From the IMG/VR virus record IMGVR_UViG_3300046491_000198, positions 1-29,611 of that record: 29,611 bases of DNA. The stretch is one strand, 5' to 3'. Position 1 is the stretch's first letter, and every line of letters starts with the position of its first letter. Source of the stretch: a virus. A program made the translations under genes and the position numbers. Below are positions 11,887 to 19,226 of this stretch, piece after piece. Below the pieces are notes generated by a model. The model saw only the letters and a program-made list of their open reading frames with translations, did not search any database and was not told the origin of the DNA.

Positions 11887-12153
11887 GTACCGGCCCTTAT
11901 TAGGGACCGCACGGCATGGAAGGTGGACAGGTTGCAGATTTCAAGATTGGCGCTGGTCCCTGTTTCGGGACTGGAAGAAGAAATGGTCATGGGTTCGGCC
12001 CTGATCAAGCTGTTGAAGCAAGTATCGCGGGAATAGGGCGGCAGCGGCAGAACACCGGATTAGCTGTGAATTTAACCAGTACTCAAATTACACGCACAAA
12101 AAAGCCGGTGGCTAGACCGGCTTCTTCACAACGCAAACACTTGAGGGGCCATT
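11887..12153. other. Leader/terminator region before the antirepressor gene
   Basis: About 270 bases without a convincing gene. Two overlapping short frames are possible: a Trp-rich 46-codon one from a TTG at 11864 (DWRWSLFRDWKKKWSW) and a 37-codon one from a GTG at 11923. Neither has a ribosome site. A terminator lies at 12098-12123, the place of lambda tR1. Confidence 0.4.
12098..12123. terminator. Hairpin terminator between cro region and replication genes
   Basis: Stem AAGCCGGT (12102-12109) / ACCGGCTT (12116-12123) with loop GGCTAG. Leftward it is followed by six U residues; rightward only by CUUC. It would stop antisense transcripts well and rightward ones weakly. Confidence 0.6.
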
Positions 12154-12897
12154 ATGAACATCAATACCGCTCCAAGCAATACCCGCCATGTCACGACACT
12201 TTTCGGTCAATCGCAAAACGTGTCGCGTCACACGATGTCCTCTCGCGAGATTGCCGAACTGACCGGCAGCACGCATGACAATGTGCTGAAAACCATCCGC
12301 GCCTACGTTGCCAAGGGTGTCGTTTCTTCAAACGACACCCCCTACGTCCACCCGCAAAATGGTCAGGTCTACCGTGAGTTCCTGCTTTCCCAGCGCGACG
12401 CTCTGGTGGTGGTCTCAGGCTACAGCGTCGAGTTGCGCGCGCGGATCATTGATCGGTGGCAGGAGCTGGAGGCGCGCGCGGATCAGTTCCAGATTCCGGC
12501 TACCTATGCCGAAGCGTTGCAAGCGGCTGCTGATCAGGCGAAGGAAAACCAATCGCTTCGTTTGGTGATCCTGGACCAGGCGCCGAAGGTGGCTGCCATC
12601 AAGCGCCTGGCGTCCGCCGCCGGCGCAATCTGCATCAGCGATGCCGCCAAACAGCTGCAGGTTCCGCCATCCAAGCTTTTCCAGTGGCTGGAGAAGAATC
12701 GGTGGATCTTCCAGCGCGGTGGCTCCAAGCGCTGGACCGCCTATCAACCCCGCATCACCGCCGGCTATCTCGTCCACAAGGTCACCGCACTGAAGAGTGA
12801 TCCGGAGACTGGTGAGGATCGTGCTGCCTTTCAACCCCTTGTAACTCCCAAAGGCCTGGCCTACCTGGCTGAAAAGAATATCGGAGCCTCGCTGTGA
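12154..12897 (+). CDS. rha: Rha-type antirepressor / phage regulatory protein
   Basis: 247 residues; the ATG at 12154 has TGAGGGG upstream. The N-terminal Rha domain covers about 25-110: MSSREIAELTGSTHDNVLKT, YVHPQNGQVYREFLLSQRDA and VSGYSVELRARIIDRWQELE. The C-terminal half (about 140-245) has the ANT/KilA-C pattern: AICISDAAKQLQVPPSKLFQ, then WLEKNRWIFQRGG and later LVTPKGLAYLAEK. Such two-domain proteins act as antirepressors or block growth in some hosts. It is the first large gene of the replication module and overlaps the next gene by 4 bases. Confidence 0.85.
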   Translation: MNINTAPSNTRHVTTLFGQSQNVSRHTMSSREIAELTGSTHDNVLKTIRAYVAKGVVSSNDTPYVHPQNGQVYREFLLSQRDALVVVSGYSVELRARIIDRWQELEARADQFQIPATYAEALQAAADQAKENQSLRLVILDQAPKVAAIKRLASAAGAICISDAAKQLQVPPSKLFQWLEKNRWIFQRGGSKRWTAYQPRITAGYLVHKVTALKSDPETGEDRAAFQPLVTPKGLAYLAEKNIGASL

Positions 12898-13691
12898 GCG
12901 TTCAAGCAATGTCCTGGGCGCTCTCTCTGCCCACCGAGTCTCTGAAAGACTCAAGCGCACGTCATGTATTGCTGTGCCTGGCCAACTACGCCGGATCGAA
13001 CGGCGCTGGTGCATTCCCGTCGGCGTCGACCCTGGCTCAAGACACGGGCCTTTCCGAACGAACCGTTCGCTACAAGCTGGACGATCTGGAGAAGGTTGGC
13101 CTGATCCAGAAGGGCAACCAAGCTATCGCCGCCGTGCACATTGATCGTCATGACCGTCGACCAGTCGTTTACGACCTTCAACTATCGCGGGGTGCAAATC
13201 CTGCACCCCGTACAAAACGGGGTGCAGATGACGCAACGGGGTGCAACTCACAACAGAACGGGGTGCAGCCTAAGACAGAACGGGGTGCAGCGGCTGCACC
13301 CAATACTTCAATTAACCATCAAGTAACCGAAGAGCAGCAGCAGCGCGAGATTTCTGAAGTCATCGCCGAGCAGGATCGTCAGGCCCTCTCCACCGATGAC
13401 CGCCAACGCTTCGCCATGTTCGCCGAGTGGGAACTGCCGGAGAGCTGCATGGCGACCCAACTGAAAATCGCCGGCTTGCCAGCTGACTCGTTAACCGACG
13501 AGCTGGTCTCAGGGTTCAAGGGTTTCTTCGTCGCCAAGCCTTCGACTGTCGACACCGCTGCTGGCTGGTGCTTCCGACTGGTCACTTGGGTCAAGCGTGA
13601 GCGAGTCAACGCCGCCGGCACTACATCGTCCGCAGCTCCGGACGACTTTGACGATGAAAACACCGAATGGATGAATGGGGGTTCGAAATGA
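12894..13691 (+). CDS. O-like replication initiator with winged-helix domain
   Basis: 265 residues from a GTG at 12894 that overlaps the previous stop (GTGA), with GGAG upstream. The N-terminal winged helix (about 20-80) includes FPSASTLAQDTGLSERTVRY, then KLDDLEKVGLIQKG. A low-complexity linker (residues about 99-136) is encoded by the iteron array. The C-terminal part (DDRQRFAMFAEWELPESCMA, later GFKGFF and AGWCFRLVTWVKRE) fits a DnaT-like single-strand DNA-binding domain. Placement of the origin inside the gene and next to a P-like loader matches lambda O. Confidence 0.8.
   Translation: MSVQAMSWALSLPTESLKDSSARHVLLCLANYAGSNGAGAFPSASTLAQDTGLSERTVRYKLDDLEKVGLIQKGNQAIAAVHIDRHDRRPVVYDLQLSRGANPAPRTKRGADDATGCNSQQNGVQPKTERGAAAAPNTSINHQVTEEQQQREISEVIAEQDRQALSTDDRQRFAMFAEWELPESCMATQLKIAGLPADSLTDELVSGFKGFFVAKPSTVDTAAGWCFRLVTWVKRERVNAAGTTSSAAPDDFDDENTEWMNGGSK
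13188..13301 (+). other. Phage replication origin: iterons in the initiator gene
   Basis: Five direct copies of CGGGGTGCA begin at 13188, 13218, 13237, 13259 and 13281. Inverted copies are at 13202-13210 (TGCACCCCG) and 13295-13301 (TGCACCC); the last pair forms GGGTGCAG-CGG-CTGCACCC. An A/T-rich stretch (about 13302-13325) follows at once. This is the lambda-ori layout of initiator-binding repeats plus an unwinding region. Confidence 0.8.
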
Positions 13692-14383
13692 GAGCGGTTT
13701 CTACGGTAGCGGCTCAGGCCATGACCAAGGTTCGCCACGGCGAATTCATCGAAGCAGCTACTGAGGTTTCGGCCCAGGCCCGGCAGGATCAGGCCCATGC
13801 AACCGGCAAGGTGATCAACCAGCTTTTCCGTCAGTTGCGCTCGATCCGCACCGCATGGCGTCAAGCATGGCCAGACAAGAAGTCCTACATGGAATCGAAA
13901 GCCACCTGGTTGCAGGCGTTCGTTGAGAACGGCATTTGCACTCAGGAGCAGATCGATATTGGCCTGATCCGCTGCCGTGCCGAGCCTTCCGATTTCATTC
14001 CGAGCGTGGGCAAATTCATTCAAGGGTGTGTGCCTACTCCGGAGATGATCGGCCTACCCACCGTCGACTCCGCGTTCGATCAGGCAATGCGCAACTGCCA
14101 CCCGGCGATGCGAGCCGTAGCCAAGTGGTTTCATCCAGCGGTCTACCACGCTACCGCCGCAGCCGGGTTTCACAGCCTGCCGTTGCTCAGTCGCGAATTA
14201 GCATTGATCAGCTTCGAAAAACGTTACATGGAACAGGTCCGCAAGATCTGGATGGGCGAGCAGCTTCAGCCGGTACCGGTAGCGGAGTTGCCAGCGCCGG
14301 TAGCTATGCGGACTCCCAAGGTCGGAAACCAGGCGCTGGCCGAGCTGCGTGCCATGCGTTCGCGAGGTGCTGCTCGTGCCTAA
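13688..14383 (+). CDS. Lambda P-like replication protein (helicase loader)
   Basis: 231 residues; the ATG at 13688 overlaps the initiator stop (ATGA) behind a GGGGG site. The sequence has the lambda P layout: VINQLFRQLRSIRTAWRQAW, then WLQAFVENGICTQEQIDIGL, and a PSDFIPSVGKFIQGC block. It is expected to bring host DnaB helicase to the origin through the initiator encoded just upstream. A Pro/Ala-rich tail (about 200-215) precedes a basic C-terminus. It overlaps the next gene by 8 bases. Confidence 0.8.
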   Translation: MRAVSTVAAQAMTKVRHGEFIEAATEVSAQARQDQAHATGKVINQLFRQLRSIRTAWRQAWPDKKSYMESKATWLQAFVENGICTQEQIDIGLIRCRAEPSDFIPSVGKFIQGCVPTPEMIGLPTVDSAFDQAMRNCHPAMRAVAKWFHPAVYHATAAAGFHSLPLLSRELALISFEKRYMEQVRKIWMGEQLQPVPVAELPAPVAMRTPKVGNQALAELRAMRSRGAARA

Positions 14384-14579
14384 CCCGAATCTAGCACCCA
14401 CCGACCCAACCGAGTACCGGTACGCCGTGCATTGCTGCGCCTACAAGTGGGATCTCACCGATAAACCAGATCGCGCTGTAGCGCTGTTCGAGCATCGCTC
14501 TGCCGCTGTGAAGTTCGGCGGCCTGATGTGGCCAAGCACTTTCGAAGTAATCGACATCACCACAGGAGAGAAGGCATGA
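14376..14579 (+). CDS. Small phage protein (67 aa), replication operon
   Basis: A GTG at 14376 has GAGG 8 bases upstream and overlaps the end of the P-like gene. The product (PTEYRYAVHCCAYKWDLTDK, then AVALFEHRSAAVKFGGLMWP) is a compact strand-helix-strand protein of the sort found in ninX-like positions. No catalytic motif. It is coupled by an ATGA overlap to the small membrane protein that follows. Function unknown. Confidence 0.6.
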   Translation: MPNPNLAPTDPTEYRYAVHCCAYKWDLTDKPDRAVALFEHRSAAVKFGGLMWPSTFEVIDITTGEKA

Positions 14580-14695
14580 ACGACTTCCTGCTACATCTGT
14601 ACATCGCTTTTTTGACGGTCATCGCCGTGGGCCTTTGGTGGGGTATTCGCCGTCTCGAACGCCGTGCCCGAATTGCGCGGGGTAATCGCGAATGA
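14576..14695 (+). CDS. Very small single-span membrane protein (39 aa)
   Basis: The ATG at 14576 and stop at 14693-14695 form ATGA overlaps with the genes on both sides, strong support for translation. AGGAG lies upstream. The product is one membrane helix (LLHLYIAFLTVIAVGLWWGI) followed by a strongly basic tail (RRLERRARIARGNR), so an N-out, C-in topology is expected. Function unknown. Confidence 0.6.
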   Translation: MNDFLLHLYIAFLTVIAVGLWWGIRRLERRARIARGNRE

Positions 14696-15123
14696 CGCCT
14701 GTCGCCATGAAGCAGTTCATGCAGAAGTCGGAGCGCGCCAAGCCAGTCGACCGTGAAGGGCAGGAACAAGCGGCGTTGATGACCGAGTTGCGGATCCGCA
14801 TGCCTGAAGTCGCTGACTTGATCTATCACGTCCCGAACGGCGGCCATCGCGTCAAGGCCGTAGCCGCGAAGTTGAAGGCCCAGGGCGTAAAGGCCGGTAT
14901 CCCTGATCTGGTTTTGCCAATGGCCCGCGGCGGGTTCTTCGGTTTGTACATCGAATTCAAGGCAACGCCGCCGAACGATGCCGCGATTTCGTCCAGCCAG
15001 CATGAACGCATTCGCAAGCTCAATGCCCAGGGGTATCTGGCGGTGGTGTGCCGCGGGCACTTCGACACGATGGAGCAGATCCGCGCCTACCTTCGGCTCG
15101 CTCCTACAGTGGTGGCCGCATGA
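14692..15123 (+). CDS. VRR-NUC domain nuclease
   Basis: 143 residues; the ATG at 14692 overlaps the previous stop. VRR-NUC motifs: Glu in the first helix (EGQEQAALM), YHVPNGGHR (45-53), the catalytic KAGIPDLVLP with Asp72, the E-x-K pair in LYIEFKA (Glu88, Lys90), and a late Gln/Leu helix with GYLAVVCRG. The family holds structure-specific nucleases; in phages of this type it replaces RusA-like Holliday-junction resolvases next to the replication genes. Overlaps the recombinase gene by 4 bases. Confidence 0.85.
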   Translation: MTPVAMKQFMQKSERAKPVDREGQEQAALMTELRIRMPEVADLIYHVPNGGHRVKAVAAKLKAQGVKAGIPDLVLPMARGGFFGLYIEFKATPPNDAAISSSQHERIRKLNAQGYLAVVCRGHFDTMEQIRAYLRLAPTVVAA

Positions 15124-16400
15124 CCAGCGCCGCCGTGAAGATGTCCGACGCCGAGATAAAACGGCAGGCTGCCGGCGATGTTCGGGATCTGCGCGACATC
15201 GAGAATCGCGGCCTGTACCTGCGCTTCACCCGGGCTCGCGCACGTGCCTCCTGGTACCTGGTGGTGAAGGGGGAGTGGAAGCGAATAGGCGCCTTCCCGG
15301 ACCTCAACACCAAGCAGGTGATCGCGGCGCTGCCGGCCATCCGCCTGCGGCTGGAAGCCGGGACCGGCGCGAACCTGTCGAAGTGGGCCACTGTCGGCGA
15401 GCTGCTGACCTGGTATGCAGAACGCATGTCCCGCGACCGCAACCTCTCCAGCAAGCGCAAGAAGACCGGCGCGTCTGCCATCAAATGTCACCTGATGCCG
15501 CGCCTGGGTGACCTACCACTGACCGGCATCGACAAGGCGACACTCGACAGCCAGCTCATGTGGCCGCTGCAGGAAAGCATTTCCATCGACTACGTGCGCT
15601 CGGTGTTCCAGCTGCTGGCCCTGGCCTTCCGGCAGGCGTTCAAGCTGGGGCTGATCTCTGCCAACCCGATGGCGACCATCAAGTTCAACGACTTCTCCAA
15701 GGCCAAGGTCGGGATCAAACCGTCGCGCCTTCGTGGCGTGCAGCTGTCGGGCGTGCTGGAGCAGCTTGCCGCCGTCATCGTGGCTGAACCGCTGGATGCC
15801 ATGTTGGCTTTGATGATGCTCTGCCACGGCACGCGCATCGGCGAAACCCGGCAGGCACGCTGGTCACACATCAGCCTGGCCGAGCGTGAGTGGTTCATTC
15901 CGGCCGAACACACCAAGACCGGCGTCGAGCATCACCTGCCATTGACCGAGCAGGTGTGCGCACTGCTGATGCGGTACCGCGACGGTCAGTACACCCGCGG
16001 CTACGACGGCCAGTTCCTGTTCCCGGCGCGCAACGGCAAGGCCCTGAGCGAAGGCCAGGCCAGCGCCGTGTTCGCCCGGTTGGGGCAGGGCGAGTGGACC
16101 AGCCATGACCTACGCAAGGTGGCCCGTACCGGTTGGGCTGACCTCGGCATCGACCATCTAATCGGCGAGCTGCTGATCAACCACGCCATGGGTCACAACG
16201 TGAAGGTGTACATCCAGTCGGACGTGATGCGGCGCAAGCGTGATGCCTTGCAACAGTGGCACGCCCATCTAGACCAGAAGGGTTTTGCCCTGATTCACGG
16301 ATTGACCGGCTTTAGAACGGGAGATTCCGGTAATGCGCCGGAAGCCACGGAACACAAGGCCTGTGAGGCCCTTCAAGAATCAACCATAGGCGAGGTTTAA
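15120..16400 (+). CDS. Tyrosine recombinase / integrase
   Basis: 426 residues; the ATG at 15120 overlaps the nuclease stop (ATGA). The N-terminal arm-binding part (about 10-85) includes GLYLRFTRAR and WYLVVKGEWKRIGAFPDL; the core-binding domain follows (about 90-185). The catalytic domain has Arg239 (HGTRIGE), Lys266 (HTKTG), His329/Arg332 (SHDLRK), His359 (MGHN) and the nucleophile Tyr364 (VKVYIQ). All expected residues are present. It sits in the rightward PR operon rather than beside an attachment site, so it may be a second recombinase (plasmid or concatemer resolution) or an integrase expressed with lytic genes. The last 45 residues have low-complexity character. Confidence 0.9.
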   Translation: MTSAAVKMSDAEIKRQAAGDVRDLRDIENRGLYLRFTRARARASWYLVVKGEWKRIGAFPDLNTKQVIAALPAIRLRLEAGTGANLSKWATVGELLTWYAERMSRDRNLSSKRKKTGASAIKCHLMPRLGDLPLTGIDKATLDSQLMWPLQESISIDYVRSVFQLLALAFRQAFKLGLISANPMATIKFNDFSKAKVGIKPSRLRGVQLSGVLEQLAAVIVAEPLDAMLALMMLCHGTRIGETRQARWSHISLAEREWFIPAEHTKTGVEHHLPLTEQVCALLMRYRDGQYTRGYDGQFLFPARNGKALSEGQASAVFARLGQGEWTSHDLRKVARTGWADLGIDHLIGELLINHAMGHNVKVYIQSDVMRRKRDALQQWHAHLDQKGFALIHGLTGFRTGDSGNAPEATEHKACEALQESTIGEV

Positions 16401-16402
16401 AA

Positions 16403-16729
16403 ATGATGAAAAAGCAGCATGGACCCGCCTTCAGTGCTTCGCCGAAGCCGTTGAAATGGTGCGCAGCATGCAAGGGCAAAGCGGTCATCAAAGGCATATT
16501 TCATGAGCTGCCTTGCACTGAATGCCACGCCTCCGGTTGGGTTTCGGCGGAGACAGGGGAGGCGCTACCGGTCGAGGTACTCGTTACCCAGCTCGGGCTC
16601 ATGCTGAACATCTATCAGCAGCGCATTATTGCCTTTGGTAACCGGATAAATCAGCCGCCAGGCGCTCAGCAGCAATACGAACAGAACAACCGCCGCGGGG
16701 CCGGCGGATCGAACTACACAGGGGATTGA
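16403..16729 (+). CDS. Zinc-knuckle protein with DnaJ-like CxxC pairs (108 aa)
   Basis: Begins 2 bases after the recombinase stop. Two zinc-binding pairs with DnaJ-like spacing: CAACKGK (C20, C23) and CTECHASGW (C38, C41). A helical segment follows (LPVEVLVTQLGLMLNIYQQR), then a polar Gln/Asn-rich tail. Comparable small proteins sit before the late regulator in many lambdoid phages. A nucleic-acid or RNA polymerase contact is plausible but not shown. Confidence 0.65.
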   Translation: MMKKQHGPAFSASPKPLKWCAACKGKAVIKGIFHELPCTECHASGWVSAETGEALPVEVLVTQLGLMLNIYQQRIIAFGNRINQPPGAQQQYEQNNRRGAGGSNYTGD

Positions 16730-16732
16730 ACA

Positions 16733-17431
16733 ATGATCTATCCAGGCATTCTGCATGCAGTTGTTTCGGCCCTCGCGGCTGAAGCCATCGACAACACCAG
16801 CAAACAGGCATGGCAGAAACTCTACAACTCTGCCGACGAGGATGAAGGTGGCGATTTGGCGACGCTGGTTCGATCCCGAGGAGCCAGCAGCATTGATCGC
16901 ACTCAAGTGGATTGCTGGGTATCGGCCAGGTTGCATCATGGGCTTGAGCCGAAACATTGGGATGCTCTCGTCGCAAAATACAGCACGCACAAAGGCCGGA
17001 AGGTGCAAGCGATCGCCGCTCTGCAAACCATCATCACCACGCCGGCGCCGAAGTTGTTCCTCTATAAGGCGGTCACTGCGTGGGCGATCCCGCAGTTAAA
17101 GGGCGCTCGGTCAAAAGTTGTGAGTTCGGTATCCGTCGAGATTCCGCTCGATGCTCCAGCATGGCGTCGCGAAGCGATGGTGAAAGCAGCTATTGCAGCA
17201 GGTCAGGCCAAGGCCAAGAAAGACAACTCCCGATCCGCCGACATGATCGTGCTGAAGGATAGCTTCTACGATATGAACACATGGGATCTGGAAGCCAACC
17301 CCGAATCAACCAGGCGCCGTTGGAGAGCAGGAATCCACGGCACGCTTGATGAGATGGTGGTCGACGCGTTAAACCATGCTGAACTGATTCTATGTGCGGA
17401 GGGCGTCCTTATGGACCGGGAAGCATCATAA
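16733..17431 (+). CDS. Candidate late-gene regulator (Q position), 232 aa
   Basis: The ATG at 16733 has GGGGA upstream and begins 3 bases after the zinc-knuckle gene. The product has a helical N-terminal half (AVVSALAAEAIDNTSKQAWQ; SIDRTQVDCWVSARLHHGLE) and a basic middle (KAAIAAGQAKAKKDNSRSA). The C-terminal part has ESTRRRWRAGIHGTLDEMVV. I recognise no named domain with certainty. Position at the end of the early-right operon, before terminators and the holin, is that of a Q-type antiterminator; this is inference from context. Confidence 0.5.
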   Translation: MIYPGILHAVVSALAAEAIDNTSKQAWQKLYNSADEDEGGDLATLVRSRGASSIDRTQVDCWVSARLHHGLEPKHWDALVAKYSTHKGRKVQAIAALQTIITTPAPKLFLYKAVTAWAIPQLKGARSKVVSSVSVEIPLDAPAWRREAMVKAAIAAGQAKAKKDNSRSADMIVLKDSFYDMNTWDLEANPESTRRRWRAGIHGTLDEMVVDALNHAELILCAEGVLMDREAS

Positions 17432-17467
17432 ATGCGAAGATCGTGCCCATTCATAAAGGAATTGGCC

Positions 17468-18460
17468 ATGGATGATCTGGAAAGTTTACGTGTTGGGTAT
17501 CAAGATGTTTTTCCTAGAGCCGAGAGGCTTAAAAATGCAGTAATCGCGGAACTTCAGGAATTGTTTCATAAGCATGGAGTTTCTCTTGGGGTGCCAATTG
17601 AAAGTCGAGTAAAAACTTGGAGTTCAATTACTGATAAAATTGACCGAAAAGGGGCCGAAATATCTTCGATTGTTGATTTGTCGGATTTGATCGGTATTCG
17701 CGTTATATTATTGTTCAAAAAGGATTTGGACTCGGTTCGTGACATTGTAGCTAAAAATTTTGAATTGATATCCTCGGAGGATACTGGTGAGAGATTAAGC
17801 GAATCCGAGTTCGGCTATCAGTCGCATCATTATATTGTTAAGATTCCTTCGAACTGGCTTTCTGTTCCTACTTGGGCGGGTTTCGGTGGTTTTTCGCTGG
17901 AACTTCAGGTTAGAACGATGGCCCAACATATTTGGGCAGCTGCGTCCCATAAACTTCAATACAAGCAAGAGTCCGGCGTCCCCCACCCCATTCGGCGAAC
18001 TATAAACAGGGTATCTGCCCTTTTGGAAACAGTTGATCTTGAACTTCAACGAGTGTTGGACGAGCGCGTGGCTTACAAAGAACATGCGTCGGATGCTGTT
18101 TCTCAAAAGCCATCTATTGAGGATGAGTTGAACGTCGACAACTTGTCTGTGATTCTGAGTGAGGTATTTCCCAGTATTAATAAGCATGAATTTGAGGACT
18201 ATTCGGACCTCCTCAGTGATATGTTTGCTCTGGGGGTTACCACACGCTCACAAGCGATAGATATCTTCAAGAAAAATTATGCTCACGCAATGGCGGAAGA
18301 AAATAGGCTCGTGCAGGCGGGAAACCACGATTTTGACGACGAACCGGACTTTCGACCAGCGGGTGTCTACTTCAAGCACGTCGGTCTCGCTCGAGAGGCA
18401 CTCAGGGGTGAGTTCGGGTCAAGCGCTGTCAGCGAAGCGAAAAAAGCGCGTAGGAGTTGA
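17468..18460 (+). CDS. RelA/SpoT-domain alarmone synthetase (SAS / toxSAS-like)
   Basis: 330 residues; the ATG at 17468 has AAGGA upstream. The synthetase fold spans about 40-200: RVKTWSSITDKIDRKG (Arg47, Lys49, Ser52, Lys57, Arg60), DLIGIRVI (metal-binding Asp73), FGYQSHHYIV (guanine-stacking Tyr117, His120) and LELQVRTMAQHIWA (Glu145, Arg149, His154), then HKLQYK. All key residues for pyrophosphate transfer are present; there is no HD hydrolase domain. The C-terminal 130 residues are acidic and helical and match no regulatory domain I know. The gene is markedly AT-richer than its neighbours and looks transferred. The product could be pppGpp, ppApp or tRNA pyrophosphorylation; no separate antitoxin gene adjoins. 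Confidence 0.88.
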   Translation: MDDLESLRVGYQDVFPRAERLKNAVIAELQELFHKHGVSLGVPIESRVKTWSSITDKIDRKGAEISSIVDLSDLIGIRVILLFKKDLDSVRDIVAKNFELISSEDTGERLSESEFGYQSHHYIVKIPSNWLSVPTWAGFGGFSLELQVRTMAQHIWAAASHKLQYKQESGVPHPIRRTINRVSALLETVDLELQRVLDERVAYKEHASDAVSQKPSIEDELNVDNLSVILSEVFPSINKHEFEDYSDLLSDMFALGVTTRSQAIDIFKKNYAHAMAEENRLVQAGNHDFDDEPDFRPAGVYFKHVGLAREALRGEFGSSAVSEAKKARRS

Positions 18461-18529
18461 CAAGCATGAGCGTCTGAGCGAAATTAATCCCATCATGTCG
18501 ATCTTGCGCGTTATGAGAGACGACACCAA

Positions 18530-18554
18530 AGCTCAGCCATCCGCTGGGCTTTTT
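18530..18554 (+). terminator. Intrinsic terminator, first of a tandem pair
   Basis: Stem AGCTCAGC (18530-18537) / GCTGGGCT (18543-18550) with one T-G pair and loop CATCC, then a T-run. It lies 70 bases after the alarmone synthetase stop. Confidence 0.75.
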
Positions 18555-18568
18555 GCTATCTGCCCAAG

Positions 18569-18594
18569 AGCCCCGCCATCGTGCGGGGCTTTTT
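18569..18594 (+). terminator. Intrinsic terminator, second of a tandem pair
   Basis: Stem AGCCCCGC (18569-18576) / GCGGGGCT (18583-18590), 6-base loop, then TTTT. Two strong terminators just before the lysis genes mean the late transcript must be antiterminated or start after them. Confidence 0.85.
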
Positions 18595-18682
18595 CGTTTT
18601 CGGCTCCACCACACCCATTGCTCCGAGCTGGGAGTGCTGTTGGGGCCGAGCCTATCTCGCTCCCCGCAAGGGAGGATGCCGG

Positions 18683-19015
18683 ATGTCACATATGCCAGAG
18701 AAGAACCCAGAGACCTGGCTCATCGTCATGGCCTGGCTCAGCCAGCACGCCCCTATGTTCTATGCCGCGGCGCTGTCGTGCTGGATCGCCTTCTTGCGTG
18801 TCATCTACGGTGGAGGCGGCCGGCGACAAGCCCTGCTTGAGTCCTGCCTGTGTGGTGCGATTACCGCCGGGGCATTCCCGCTGCTTGAGTACTTCAACCT
18901 TCCATCGAGCCTTGCAGCTGCTGTCGGCGCCTGCATCGGCACCCTCGGCGTGAAGAAGGTCGCCGCCTTGGCCGACCGATTCACTGACTTCAAATTGCCC
19001 AAGCGGCAGGAGTGA
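18683..19015 (+). CDS. Lambda-family phage holin
   Basis: 110 residues; GGAGG lies 7 bases before the ATG at 18683 (ATG 18692 is an alternative that gives MPEKNPETW). Membrane segments at about 12-38 (WLIVMAWLSQHAPMFYAAAL), 50-70 (LLESCLCGAITAGAFPLL) and 76-92 (LAAAVGACIGTLGV), with the basic GGGGRR turn and the charged C-terminus usual for this holin family. It makes the inner-membrane lesion at the time of lysis. First gene after the tandem terminators. Confidence 0.8.
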   Translation: MSHMPEKNPETWLIVMAWLSQHAPMFYAAALSCWIAFLRVIYGGGGRRQALLESCLCGAITAGAFPLLEYFNLPSSLAAAVGACIGTLGVKKVAALADRFTDFKLPKRQE

Positions 19016-19018
19016 CCC

Positions 19019-19213
19019 ATGCAACTGATCGACAACTGGAAACAAGCGCTGAGCATGACCAGCGTTCAGGCGGGTGGTGCAATCGCCGCGCTTGGTGTGG
19101 CTGAACAACTGATGCCATCTCTTCAGGCGCTGTTGCCACCGATTGCCTATGGCGTACTGGGTCTGCTGGTGATGATCGCCCGAGTGGTCCTACAGCCGAA
19201 GCTGGTGAAGTAA
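19019..19213 (+). CDS. Small membrane protein next to holin (64 aa)
   Basis: Starts 3 bases after the holin stop, with GGAG overlapping that stop. It begins MQLIDNWKQALSMTSVQAGG and has hydrophobic segments at about 17-33 and 40-58 (YGVLGLLVMIARVVL). The start LIDNWK-A-SM(T)S is one I associate with the DUF7940 group of small phage proteins beside holins. A second holin, antiholin or lysis accessory is likely. No endolysin gene follows. Confidence 0.65.
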   Translation: MQLIDNWKQALSMTSVQAGGAIAALGVAEQLMPSLQALLPPIAYGVLGLLVMIARVVLQPKLVK

Positions 19214-19226
19214 CGGTTGAGCCCAA

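Noticed and set aside
11864-12036. Two short overlapping frames after the 63-aa gene, one Trp-rich
   Set aside because: Neither has a usable ribosome site, both use weak starts (TTG, GTG), and they exclude each other. Kept only as a note in the intergenic entry.
13188-13301. CRISPR array
   Set aside because: Repeats are 9 bases, irregularly spaced at 19-30 bases and in both orientations within a coding region; this is an iteron origin, not a CRISPR array.
15048-15119. Upstream extension of the recombinase
   Set aside because: The extension lies wholly inside the VRR-NUC gene in another frame; the ATG at 15120 with the ATGA overlap is the natural start.
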